Source: Emmonsiellopsis sp. PD_33 (lineage: Eukaryota; Ascomycota; Eurotiomycetes; Onygenales; Ajellomycetaceae). Taken from it: a stretch of 64,000 bases of DNA. Where the stretch lies: NCBI GenBank assembly GCA_032988165.1, contig JANTQF010000190.1:1-64000 (forward strand). The letters run 5' to 3'. The stretch's first letter is position 1; each line of letters starts with the position of its first letter. The notes under the pieces are model-generated. The model was given only the letters and a program-made list of their open reading frames with translations, was not told the DNA's origin and made no database searches. The translations under genes were made by a program, and so were the position numbers. Below, piece after piece: positions 22,422-33,786 of this stretch.

Positions 22422-23285
22422 GGCATGCTGAGGCGATGGGTTATGCGGAATGGATAGGTTTGCACGAGGCGCGGCGTATCATCCCAGGTAGTTCAAGCTG
22501 TAAACATTAGAATGGATGGACAATTCGGGTGTAGACAGCTGTTGGACTGACAGTAACACATTCAGATACTCTGTATCCAGCCAGGAATGCTGTTGTAACG
22601 TACACCAGAAGAGTTGCCCAAGGCCTGCCGGAAATACCTGCGGCGCAAAGTATTGGAGCTTGGTTGGTTGGCTTTGGGAGGGCGGAATGCAAGCGGTTCG
22701 CGGGAAGACAGAAAACCGGGGAGGAAAAGAAAAGATAAAAAGGATAGAGAAGCAAAAAAAACGAAGGGTCGTCTTTGTCAGGCTGGGAAATCCGTCAAAA
22801 CCAACCTGCTCGGGCCTGGGTGGGAGAAGCCGAGTGTGATTCCGCGCAGAGACAGAAAAGATCGCGAAAAGTTCTGAACGCGAGGCTTGGAGCGTGTGTT
22901 GACGCCAAGCCCGGAGCTGTCTGGTGTGAGAACAGCCAACCTCTGCCAGAAATATTGATTTACATATTTATCCAGATATTTTAATTAATTAAGTCTTCGG
23001 GGACAGCTTGCTGATGCCAGCATATTTACACGCGGGCTATTCGTTCACTCCCCGTCCATTGTTGTTAAATCGTAATTCACTCCGCCTTCCATCGCCCTCG
23101 GGTGGCACAGCACAGTATGTCCTCTGCGGTCTGTCCATTCTGCTGTCTATATCAAACACACTGACCCGACAAGCTCTTGATCTTATACGGGACTCTCGAG
23201 TTGCTCACAGAAGCCACTTGGCTGGCATCCAATATACCCGCATACCTAATATCTCCGTCTGTGCTGCCCATTTGGCCTCACCAAC
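22422..23285. other. Divergent promoter, pom152 and UCH gene
   Basis: About 860 bp with no gene seen. It includes an A+T-rich patch near 22,960-22,995. It probably serves both flanking genes. Confidence 0.5.
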
Positions 23286-24792
23286 ATGGCCGAGCGGACA
23301 AAAAGACGGCGTCTCAACCCGCCACAAAATGTATTCGAAAGTGCTCCTCTTCAGTCGCTAACTGCGTCTGATAAAGCTCACTGGAATGGCTTCTGTGAGA
23401 TCGAATCTGAGCCTGTATGGCCCCTCCAGTCCCAATATATCCATGATATACACCGAAACTAATCTAGCCCAGGCTCTGTTCAATGTCATGTTACGGGATT
23501 TCGGCGTCAAAGGGGTAAAGGTCCAAGAAGTAGTATCCTTAGACGACGAGATGCTGGCGTTTCTTCAGTGCGTTGTCATACTATCCCTTCCTGCCCAACA
23601 TCCATTGCCACGTTGCTAATACACTGCATCAACAGCAAGCCGGTTTATGGTCTCATATTCCTCTTCCGATGGAAGGAAGATGACCCCGATAAGCAAGAGT
23701 CAAGCTGCCCCGATGGCATCTGGTTTGCTAATCAGGTTTGCCTCTCCGTTCAAGTTACAGCGGGCAATATCAGCTAAAGTTCGCCATAGACCTCGAGCAA
23801 TGCCTGTGCGAGTGTGGCGCTTTTGAACATCATCAACAACGTTGACGAAATCGAACTTGGGGAGCAACTCCAGCACTTTAAAGACTTTACCATGCCATTT
23901 ACCCCAGCGTTGCGTGGGGATGCCATCGCCAATTTTGAATTTGTTAAACGCGTCCATAACTCGTTTGCAAGGTTGGTTCTCAAAGAGCTTCCTGGATACA
24001 CACAGCAGGCCCTGACTAACGATGTTTAGAAAAATGGACGTCCTCAATGCAGACCTTCAGTTAAAGCAGGAAGCAACAAGCAGGAAGCCTAGAGGGAAGA
24101 AAGCAAGTCAGGATTACGACGATACTGAAGCCGGCTTTCACTTCATCGGCTTCGTCCCAGCAAAAGGGAAACTATGGAAATTTGATGGATTAGAACGCCA
24201 GCCGCAAAATTTGGGTAAGCCTCCCTGCTCCTTATTCGGCGGTTCGTCTGATTAACTATTGACAGGGGACTGCTCGGGTGACAGTTGGATGGACCTTGCT
24301 AGGCCGGAGATTCTTTCGAGAATGGCGGAATATGAAGAAGACCAGATTGAGTTTTCGATTCTGGGCCTTGTAAGAGATCCTATAATTGATCTGACCGCAC
24401 AGCTTGCGGTGAATGTCAAGTCAATTTCAGCCATACGCGACCAGTTGTCCGCCCTTGACGCAGACTCTTCAGATAACACCGCCATCCAAGGCCAGGACTC
24501 GTTCATCAACATTCCCTCAGAGACAATGGATCAGGCGATTGTTCCAGAGGATCTCCTGGTAAAGTGTAGAGATGCAACACAGGCCGAACTCGAGGGCTAT
24601 CGAGAAGAGCTCGTTGACAAACAGAAGGCGATGCGGATCCAAATCGCCGAGGAACAACAGTCCAGTCGTTCCGATGAAGATTATGCTGCAGGAAGGAGGC
24701 ATGATTATGGACCCGCGGTCCATAGATGGATCAGCCTCCTTGCCCGTAAGAAAGTGATTGAGGGGCTAGTTGAGGATGCACAGGTATATTGA
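23286..24792 (+). CDS. uch2: Proteasome-type ubiquitin C-terminal hydrolase (UCH37/Uch2)
   Basis: Cysteine deubiquitinase of peptidase family C12, UCHL5/UCH37 subgroup, which associates with the 26S proteasome. Exon 1 (23286-23414) ends in ESEP and joins ALFNVMLRDFGVKGVKVQEV. The next junction gives KPVYGLIFLFRW. The catalytic Cys is in the block TSSNACASVALLNIINN, formed by the splice WFANQ|TSSNAC (acceptor near 23,791). The catalytic His and Asp are in AGFHFIGFVPAKGKLWKFDGLE (about 24,130-24,190). The C-terminal extension (24,270-24,792) is helical with an LLARKKVIEGL tail, corresponding to the UCH37-like domain that contacts Rpn13. The stop is TGA at 24792; a further intron at the final GTATAT cannot be excluded. 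Confidence 0.92.
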
Positions 24793-25604
24793 TTACTTGG
24801 CCACGATGGTCCGTTTGAGGGGACTGGGGATCCCTGCCGCTTGCGCAGCTCCCGGGAAACATCGAGAAGCTGGCTTCTTTCTCCATGAATCGATGTGCGC
24901 GCGAGCCAACCCGGGTGGATGCGGAGCCCAGCCAGGGGGCTCCCATATGAGGGGAACGGATTTGTTCTTATACCCTTCTTCGAAAAGAACGTTGAAGATC
25001 TGAGTACAGCTATGGTGCATGATTTATTTTACTTCATTTTACTTTATTTGTCTTGTTTATTTATTCGTTTGTTTTTTACTTGAGTCGAGGGGCGTTTATT
25101 CGTCTCGCAGCATATAGATCCGTGTATTAGTAGCAGCGGTTAAAGTTAGTAGAAGTCGTCAGTAAATGAATATCGGTCAACTGTCCAGATACCCCTGCGC
25201 TCTTCTCGTGTTTCGTCGTTGGGAAGAACGGGGCGCAGATAATCGTGTCCCGGCATCTGACGGTTAAGGAGGTCGGGAGCGTCTTAGAAATATACATATA
25301 TTGAAGGTTTTCTTCACGGCGGGATGACACCTGTGGCTGAAATCCAGAACTCAATGGGCATAAGGAAACCATAATAAATATGTAGCCGGTGATGGATGCT
25401 ATAAGCTATGCAGTGAACAAAATGAGATTAAGATAGCTGTGGTCCAAGCGAAATATTTCTTATTCCTCCTTTCTTTTTGTCGCGACCTTCAATATTCCCA
25501 AATCGCGTCGCGTCCCCCGTCACAATTATTCCCGTGAAGCTTCCACGACGGCCAAACGAATACCACGCCGCCTCTAATCTCGACCGATCCTCTAAGCATC
25601 AAGA
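24793..25604. other. Intergenic, no gene seen
   Basis: 3' flank of uch2 and 5' flank of the next gene. A T-rich patch at 25,015-25,080 probably belongs to the uch2 3' UTR. No repeat or RNA gene was found. Confidence 0.5.
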
Positions 25605-26718
25605 ATGGAAAATGGCGCGCCCATGGACGAGGAGTTAAAGCTCGAAACCGATATTCTAACCCTGGATTACCTCCTCTGCAGCGCTGTCAAGGGAGTCATT
25701 GATGACAGACGGGCGCAAAGAGACAGCCAGCAAAGGCTGCGTCAGAATGGCGAGGATCTCTTTGCAACGTTTGATGGTTAGTTTTCCGAGTTATATACAT
25801 TTATTTTGCTTTCGTGGGAGCTGCTCCTGGTTGGCTTCGCCAGCAATATTTCCTTGCACAAGCCCTACGCTCAGAACTGACACCGTTTGAATGATCCTAG
25901 TGTTTATGCAACTATTCCAACAGAATCATCCGGATGCAGAGCTGTCCGATGATCTGAGGATCAAACTCCAGATCCTTACTGTGACAAATCTATTTTGCCG
26001 GCGATACAGAGCGTCTGTATTCATGCCCAGCAAAGAAACCCTCCAAGCCCAAAGGCAACACAACAAGGAGAGAGCAAATGCATGGCTGCAACAGCACAAA
26101 GCATGCATAATTCTACCCGAAAACGGAGCAGCAGATGGTCCTACCGACAGGGCGTCTCGTGAAACTATTCGCCGTCAAATGTACTCTCTCATGAGGGTCC
26201 CCTACGATGAGAATACCCCCGCCCTTGACTCGGCCGTCACCTTACTCGATATCCTACCAGAGTACATGGCTCTGTGCCGGATGGTTTCCAAAACCGTTCA
26301 AGACGGTAATTGGATGGACCAGCCGATATTTTTCATGCTTCACTCAGCCCTCGAACAGATCTTGATACATGGCACGACAATATCACACGCAGCGAATGAA
26401 GCCTTCGCATGGGGCTGTCCGCTAGATGTCGAGAGCACCCAATTCGAAAAGGCCGACTTTATCATCGAGTGGGAGGCCTTTAGGGATTCGGTTAAAGAGT
26501 CTCTTTTCCTCGATACGCAGACCACCTGGGAATCCCAACTTGGTGAGCTCCTCGATAAGAGCCCGCTTACACAAATTGAGGACACTATCTTAATTTGGCT
26601 TGAAGGCGTGTTAAGGCTCCAAAATACTCCCATTCTCGCACAATTGGAAGAGGGGAACTTGGACGGTTTGACGGCAGAAGAGACAGAGGCGTTCATGGAA
26701 CGAGTCGGTATTCGATAG
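25605..26718 (+). CDS. Conserved-looking fungal protein of unknown function
   Basis: Two exons (25605-25776 and 25901-26718) joined by a GTTAGT...CCTAG intron give a closed frame of 329 residues. I do not recognise the family. The N terminus is acidic (MENGAPMDEELKLETD), followed by helical segments: LTLDYLLCSAVKGVIDDR (about residues 19-36), VFMQLFQQNHPDAELSD (about 58), a Cys/Arg-rich TNLFCRRYRAS (about 87-97), and an amphipathic region through LLDILPEYMALCRMVSKT. The C terminus has LTQIEDTILIWLEGVLRLQ and ends GLTAEETEAFMERVGIR. There is no signal peptide or membrane span, and the protein looks all-alpha and soluble. Function is unknown. Confidence 0.75.
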
Positions 26719-26864
26719 CCACAAATCGCGGGGAAGAAAGGCCTACAGAGAGCTGCAATCCAGACAGCAATATTGATGGCAATAGAGGTGAATATTCTGC
26801 CATCGGGTTTGGATATCTAACTATTTACAATAACTCCGGCCTACGCCACCCACACGCAAATCCC

Positions 26865-28827
26865 TCAATCATCCGGATACTCGTCTCGAATATTGCTCAC
26901 GAACATCCGAGATTCTGGATCCCACCGCTTGAAATGTCTACCTGCCTGCCTCAAAAGCGTTACAGGCAGTTCGGAAAGTTCTGGCGTGATCGGATCGATG
27001 TTTTCTTCGGCAACATATCGCACGCTTTTATCGGCAACCCTGAATCAACACAAGTCAGGAAACCCTTTCACCGTCGCCGAAGCCACCGACATGTTCAAAG
27101 GGACGAGTAATACATACAAGACACGGTAGAAACTCTGATACCTGCCGGCGCTTAATTTATCTATTCCCATACGCTGCATCCACTGCTCACCCGCGCCGCA
27201 TTCAGTATCCCACCCCGTTATAACAGCAGTATATTCATACCGATGATGGCGAAATACTTGTCCGACCTTGTATTTCACGTTCTTGGGCTCTGCCGTACGT
27301 CTCCGCACTTGTTTCGGGATATCATCACCCGCCCGCAGGACTCGAACGCTTTCTCGGATTGGTTCATACTCTGGTAGATTTTCAAACAGCGGGATCAAAT
27401 ACCGCTCGATAAGATAAACATCCGACGGGAAATCGGTGGCAAAACTCTCCATCAACGCAGGTAGATGCCGTCTTAGTGGCAGGTGCCCAGCCTGGCCGTT
27501 TGCGCCGGCATATTGTGAAAAGAGCATCGAAGACCAAAGAGCAGCGTATTTTACGTTGTTATAGTCAAGCGACGAGGTTTGAACTCGTGGGGTTTGAATG
27601 ACGGAGTTTAGTATATTCTTGCCGCAGCGAAGCACTATTTCGGGGGCAAGGGATTCGCGCAGGAACGTGGATTGAGCGAGAGTTAAGGCTCCCAGAAAAT
27701 TCAACTGATCCTGCAACTCGGACACCGGTGTTTCTTTTGTCGAACGAAACGGATCCATATACATCGGAGCCCCCGATTCTCCATCTTCGATACGGTTACC
27801 ATCCATATCGTACCCATCCGCAGGGCGAATTATGACGTGTACGTGAAAAGGGAACCCGCATGGGTTGGCGTTGAGTTCGAATTGTTGTGCCACATAACAG
27901 TAGATAGCCGCTGAGATGAGAGGCAATGAGTTATGGCCACTATCCATTAATGCGACCCCTAAAAAGTTGTGCTCAATGTTGTGATATTCTCTCCCAGGTT
28001 CGATCCCGACTAAATTCCTTTCTCGTAAAAAATGCGCGATGTTTAGAGCTTTAATTCGAGGACTGAGCTCTCGTAGATTCGGGTAGGCGGCCAACATCTG
28101 AGTTACGATTCCGTCAAGGCGAACCGCTATCTATAAAACACATTAGAGATGGCATAGAAAATTGTAGTTAGCCTCATAGACGTACGTCATTGAAATCACC
28201 CGGGCCGGTTCCTAGAATGAACATATCAAAGGCCCCCAGCGCCCGTTCGAGCGGAATATTTTCCCCATTTCTCAACCTGTCCCACTCGTTTATAGCCATC
28301 GTCCTGTGAAGACAGCTTAATATCGCATTACTATAATATCTGTGCCGGTCTGTTAGTATTTTACTAAGAGTTCCGATCTAACAAAGGGTGGGAAACAAAT
28401 CATACCGCCTTGCCAGGTGGTCATCCTGCTCCGGCCCGGCCTGTGCATGCCGTAAAAGAGTATTCTTCGCATCATATCCAAAACCGATAATTTCATAGAT
28501 CTTTTTGATTCGCCCCGTTTGGCTTGTGAGAATGCTGTCCAAGATCTCTGCCGTGGCGATATCGATCCGGCGTCGTGTAGCATAAAGGTCCCTCCAGCGC
28601 ACGCACGAAACCGGGCTGGCTAGCTTGTGCGTTATATCATGGCGGGGGTCCCATATTGTAAAATCCTTCTGGCACTGTAGGCGCCAGAGGAGAGGCGTGT
28701 TCGTTGCGTTTTTGAACCTGCGGGATGCTTGTTCTAGCGCGACTATCGAGCTTGCGGGCGAGTAACAGAGGATAGCATGAAGCACCTCGTCGGGAAGGCC
28801 ACTGAGGGAGGCATTCGCTGGCCCCAT
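26865..28827 (-). CDS. F-box protein with SirB1 and YccV domains (FBXO21-like)
   Basis: Predicted substrate receptor of an SCF ubiquitin ligase. The start at 28827 gives MGPANASLSGLPDEVLHAILCY, an F-box at about residues 8-50 (LPDEVLHAIL...ASRRFKNATNTPLLWRLQC). The middle exon (28097 down to about 27,130) encodes a SirB1/transglutaminase-like domain with HNIEHNFLGVAL, SLPLISAAIYCYVAQQF and GFPFHVHVI. It is followed by a YccV/HspQ-like hemimethylated-DNA-binding domain, VKYKVGQVFRHHRYEYTAVITGWD. The last intron splices RVL|VADKSVRYVAEENIDP, the end of the YccV fold, and the stop is at 26865. This domain order matches FBXO21. The substrate in fungi is unknown. Confidence 0.9.
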
Positions 28828-29477
28828 CGTAAGAGGAATAGTAAAAACAGTGCCGTAGAGCAAGTATTGCAGTGATTGAAAGGACTACGAGCTGAGTGAG
28901 GGGGCAATTATGGAGATAAGAGTTGCTGGGAAAATACTCCGCAAGGATCTACAAAGCTCTGGCGGCGACTCGGACAAAAGCCAAGCGCAGAACCTGTTAC
29001 GTCAGTTTCGGCTTACAAAGGCCCAACTGTTGGATTCCAACTACAAAACAGACCATATTGCTATTGCTATTGCTATTCAGATAACAGTTTACATGAAGCT
29101 TATTGAAATTGTCAGAATACATTAAATACTATTATTTAGCAAATATCTAGATCGTTGCATCATCCCAATCTTCCATCCATAAAGACTAGAAACCTATCAG
29201 AAACACCTCGAAATCAAACACCAGGGTCTCAACGCCAAAAGGAGGGGAGTGGTTTTCGGTTTATTGAAAGGCAGCCCGTTCCCACACCAGGTCTAATAAG
29301 AAGAGCTGCATCCAAAGCCTATCACCGCTCTATCCCATTCGACTCGGGCGACTCAAATAATGACACATCCGTTAGATCGGAAAGTGTGGGCCTGGGCACA
29401 TCTTTAGAGTGCGGGGGACACGACAGCGATTAATTATGATGAGATTCGGTAGGCACGGCAATAATGTCAAACTCGGG
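28828..29477. other. Intergenic between two minus-strand genes
   Basis: Promoter of the F-box gene and 3' flank of the SPX-RING gene. A short hexanucleotide repeat, TATTGC three times, lies near 29,057-29,076. No gene seen. Confidence 0.5.
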
Positions 29478-30988
29478 CTACATAACGGAGCAGGCATCGT
29501 AAGAGTCGCCGTAAAGATCAGCAGTCGCTGCTTTCTCATTTTCTTTTTGCTTGGTCTTCGTCTCCTTCGGGAAAGTCGCGCTGAGAAAGGCGAGAAGATC
29601 AGTGTCTAAGTTTTCTAAATTGCCTGTTAGTTACCGCGCCGACATCGAAGGAGAGAATAAGCACATACCTCCTGTTGCTTCCATAACGACCCCTTGACGG
29701 CAGAGAGCGCATTGATTCTGTTTGGCACGCTGCATGACAACCATGCATCGTATGCAAAACACATGGTTGCACCGTAGCCGGACCGGTTTAAAAGATATGC
29801 TAAAGCATATAGGGCATAGATAATCGTCCAGCTGTGGGATAATGGGAAGGACTTCTTCGGATATCGTATAGCAAACGGCTTTTGCCATCGTCTCCGCTAA
29901 GAATGTCTCAGTGGACATAAGTCGAGGCAGAAATGTACGGGCATGGAGAGCTGTGCGCTTGTCAAACTTCTTTAGGATCTTGGTGAGGGCAAGCTGATTG
30001 ATCTCCTGGAACTTTAAGTTCTGTAGCAGGACACTGTTGATACGTAGGAAGTTGTTAAGCGCAACTCGGCCCTCCTTACCGAGCTTCTTAACGCGACGAT
30101 CTTGAGCCAATTCGGTCTGGAATTTCTGCAACTGCTGACCGGCCGCCAGAGAGTCTCTCTGGCCTGAACCAACCTCGTCCGTGCAGAAAAACACCTGCAA
30201 ATCAATGTATAGGCGAAATATTTCCCGCCATGCATAGAGAGCAGACTGTGATCTTCTGAGTGATGGAGTCGCTACTCTGACTATATCCTGACGTAGGTCC
30301 TTGACTTTCAAGTTTAGTTCAGCCTGTTCTTTTTCCTGGAGTTTGTCCAGACTTGACAGCTCCTCCCTCAAAATGCGAAAGAATTCCGAATCGGAGGAGA
30401 GGGGTATTTCGACTGTATGAGATTCGGCATTTTCACCTGCCAAAGGAAATACGTCTTCGACAGGGCTTGTTTCAGGGCTTGTATCTTCACTGGGACTCAG
30501 GCTACGAAACGCGTTAAGAGCATCTAACTCTGGTTGGGAAGCATTGTTGCTGGTTGGAGGAAGCGAAGGCAGGGATTGGTTCAGTCGTTGAAGAATTTCC
30601 AAGGTCTCAGGGGACACGAAGGCGTCGACTGGTGAACCATCGTTCGGGTCAAGGACGAATGTGAGTTTCGGTAGCCAGGTAGAGGACGAGGGGCTTCCTA
30701 TATAAAAGAATTAATGGACATGAAAGACAAATATGGTGAGAGAGACCTACCGTCTAAAGAATATCGAAACCCAAAGGAACGCGGACCTTCATCTCCTGCT
30801 GTGCTGGCCACCTGATCTTGATTCCATAGCAGATTCAGGATCTCCGGGCGAAGCCCTAAAGACAAGAGTTCCTTTCGAACCTTCTTGATGCATTTTTTAA
30901 GCTGCCTATATGATATTGCGGACTGGACCCATTGCGAAGGGTAATCCTCTTCACTGAGGGTTTGGATGTAGTCATGCGCAAATTTCAT
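29478..30988 (-). CDS. SPX-RING protein, predicted E3 ubiquitin ligase
   Basis: Predicted E3 ligase with an inositol-pyrophosphate-sensing SPX domain, linking phosphate status to protein turnover. Exon 1 (from ATG 30988) encodes MKFAHDYIQTL...PSQWVQSAISYRQLKKCIKK, the classical first SPX helix-pair with its Lys cluster. A short intron joins to a long exon with charged helices (EFFRILREELSSLDKLQEKEQ, then VALNNFLRINSVLLQNLKFQEINQLALTKILKKFDKRT), the rest of SPX. The RING lies near the C terminus: CPICFSISFKPVRLRCNHVFCIRC...CALC, with all eight zinc ligands present. The last exon encodes ENLDTDLLAFLSATFPKETK and a short tail ending in TAG at 29478. Domain order and length fit fungal SPX-RING proteins. 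Confidence 0.9.
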
Positions 30989-31648
30989 GGCTGTGTGCGC
31001 AACCGAAGTATATCGGGTTCAAGAGATATAAATATATTAATAAGCAAATACTATCTTCACAACCGTTCGCTCAAGAGTAGGGGAGCAATGTAGTCTCGGG
31101 TCTCACGGCTGGCGCATCTCGGAGGCGCGGAGTATGGGCGGTCGGCCGGATATGTTGCTTGATATATGGGATTCGACGGACCGGACGCAAAGATACATTG
31201 CAGTCGCGTGTGCGGGATGTAGAAGCGCCCCTTGGACAGGATCGAGAACTGAGGATAACTGTGCCGGCGTCTGGGAGTTGAGGCGGGCGCAAAATCGGTG
31301 TCCGGGAGAAGTCAGAAGGCATCAAAAACGCCGCTTGGGCGATGATGCAAACCTAGCTTGCGCCCCTGTCGTATGGTTACTGTAATACGGGTAATATGTA
31401 TTTATTACTCATTCTGTTACGTAAATTACGATGTATCGAGCAAAACCCGTACGGTACGAAACGCCCCGCCTCCGTCATAGCCAAGCAATTCAGGCAAATC
31501 TCGACATGATGAGTCAGCCTTGCTCCAGACCCCTCCATCAATATCGAATTTATATTGCTCGCGATCTTGACGGCGGCGGCAATATCAGCTTCTATACCAC
31601 CCCGAATCTTCTACACAACGAGCCCGCAGGGGCCGACAGAAGGAGGCC
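30989..31648. other. Divergent promoter, SPX-RING gene and jjj1
   Basis: 660 bp with no supported gene. A TTAC/GTAA-rich patch lies around 31,378-31,430. Confidence 0.5.
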
Positions 31649-33431
31649 ATGGGTCAAAGCCAATCCTCCAATGCTAAGGAGGACGATTCTGCTGTGAATC
31701 ATGAGAAGAAGACTGACTATTATGAGCTGCTCGGTTTAGAACGAACCGCTACAGATGAAGAGTGCGCTTCGCCCTCTCTTTCTCTCTCTGTTCCTCAGTT
31801 GGCATAACTAGCCTGGGAAACCGGAGTTCAGTATAAGATTCTAGCCGAAACTAATGACAGTGTTGCGCAGGATCAAAAAAGCATATAAGAGAAAAGCTCT
31901 CGAACATCACCCGGACAGGAATTACGGCAATGTCGAGGTTTCAACCGCCATCTTCGCAGAAATCCAGGCTGCCTACGAGGTTCTTTCAGACTCCCAAGAA
32001 CGCGCCTGGTATGATTCGCATCGAGACGGCATTCTACATGGCCACGACTCGTCCGAATCTGTACAATATGCCAATAATGTTAAGATGACCACGGCGGAGG
32101 ACTTGACGGACCTCATCATGAAGTTCAATCCTCGTATGGAATTTTCCGATGGACCCTCGGGTTTCTTTGGTGGCCTGCGAGAAACGTTCGATAAACTCGC
32201 TCGGGAGGAGGAACTGACATGTCAATGGGATGGCCTGGACCCTGTTGACTATCCTTCGTTTGGCCACCGAGATGATGATTATGATACTATCCGCTCGTTT
32301 TACGCTATATGGAGCGGGTTCGCCACGAAGAAATCATTTTCTTGGAAGGATATCCATCGTTATTCTGAAGCGCCGGATAGGCGGGTGCGTAGGATTATGG
32401 AAAAGGAAAACAAACGGCTAAGAGACGAGGCAATCCGAGAATTTAATGAATCGGTCAGATCGCTTGTTGCATTTGTGAAGAAACGAGATCCTCGTTACAA
32501 AGCATCTGTGCAAAGCGAAGCCGAACGACAAAAATCATTGAGGGATGCCGCCGCAGCCCAGGCCGCGCGATCCCGGGCCGCAAATGAAGCCAAAATACGA
32601 GGACACCAAGTTCCGGAATGGGCGATGACCGAAGAGATCGACGAGGAAATGTTTAGTAGTGAATCCGAGCCGGAGCAAGACTATTTCGAGTGTGTTGTCT
32701 GTGGAAAGGATTTCAAGAGCGAGAAACAGTTTGAGGCACACGAACGAAGCAAAAAGCACATTAAAGCTGTCAAACAACTACAGCGGGAAATGAGGGCTGA
32801 AGACAAACATATTCAACAATTAAGGACCGATACCGCCAATGACTCCACCCCTTCACCCCGGGACGACAGCCCTCCATCACCTATCACTGTAATATCGGAA
32901 AACGATCAGCCTTCGTCTCAGAAACTCGATGACGAGGAAGCCTCTAGTCATCCGGCCGAGCAAGCATCGCGCGACTCATCAGATAACCATAGCCTGGCGC
33001 CCTCAAACGCAAGTGAAGGTGAACCCGAAGTTCTCCATGACGCAGACGATGCCAGTGACTCAGACGAAGACTATGCTCCACGCGAAATGGTCGAAGAAAG
33101 AATTGCTAAGGACGTGAGGGATGATGACGAGGATACTGCGAACGGCATTGTGGACGACCTGAAGGAAGCATTCTCAAAAACATCCGTTGCAGCCGAAAAT
33201 AGTGACACGGCACAACCAAAGGTGGGCAAGGCGAAACAAAAACGCGCCAAAAGGGCTGCAATGGCAGCCGCCGAAGAACAAACGGGCGGCAAGTCGTTCA
33301 TCTGTGCAGCGTGCCATACCTCGTTCCCTTCCAACTCCAAATTGTTCAGCCACATCAAAGCTCTGAACCATGCACAACCCGTCCCCAAATCTAAGTCTGT
33401 TAAATCGGCAAAGAAGGGTGGGAAACGATGA
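31649..33431 (+). CDS. jjj1: Jjj1-type J-domain zinc-finger protein
   Basis: Hsp70 co-chaperone of late cytosolic 60S ribosome maturation, orthologue of yeast Jjj1 and DNAJC21. Exon 1 (31649-31761) and exon 2 (31871-33431) give 557 residues. The J domain spans about residues 22-90: TDYYELLGLERTATDEE, split by the intron from IKKAYKRKALEHHPDRN, with the catalytic HPD intact. A charged helical region with FYAIWSGFATKKSFSWKD (family-specific) follows. A first C2H2 finger, FECVVCGKDFKSEKQFEAHERSKKH, lies at about 312-336, then a long acidic Ser/Asp/Glu-rich stretch, then a Lys-rich block and a second finger CAACHTSFPSNSKLFSHIKALNH near 525. The two-finger layout is diagnostic. Confidence 0.95.
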
Positions 33432-33786
33432 CCGATTCTGGTTTTGATCACATTATTTGCTTTTCACGATGTTTACGTTTCTGTCTGTCTATGCATAGCG
33501 TCGGGCGTCCGAGCGGATGGTTTAAGATTTCTTCGTGGCTTCTAGATTAGATACCACCTTTTTTATTGGCATCATTTGATATTATATTTAGACAGAACGA
33601 TTTTTTTTTTTGGCCAGTTTTCGCCCAGAGTTTTATTTTCCTGTTCTAAATATGTTGAACGTGTGGATTAAAGTATCCTTCTCACACAGTGAAATTCCAA
33701 GTAGATATAGTGTAGAGCTGATGCGCTAAGAATGTACAATTTCGACTTGAGTTGCAGTTTATTTGTTAAGACGAGCAAAAATCGGG
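33432..33786. other. Convergent intergenic region
   Basis: 3' flanks of jjj1 and sqs1, T-rich with an eleven-T run near 33,602. No gene seen. Confidence 0.5.

Noticed and set aside
29056..29077. TATTGC hexamer repeat
   Set aside because: Only about three units, an ordinary microsatellite; not worth a finding.
28910..29433. Plus-strand frames between the F-box and SPX-RING genes
   Set aside because: Low complexity or repeat-derived sequence with no family signal; this is the promoter/3' flank of minus-strand genes.
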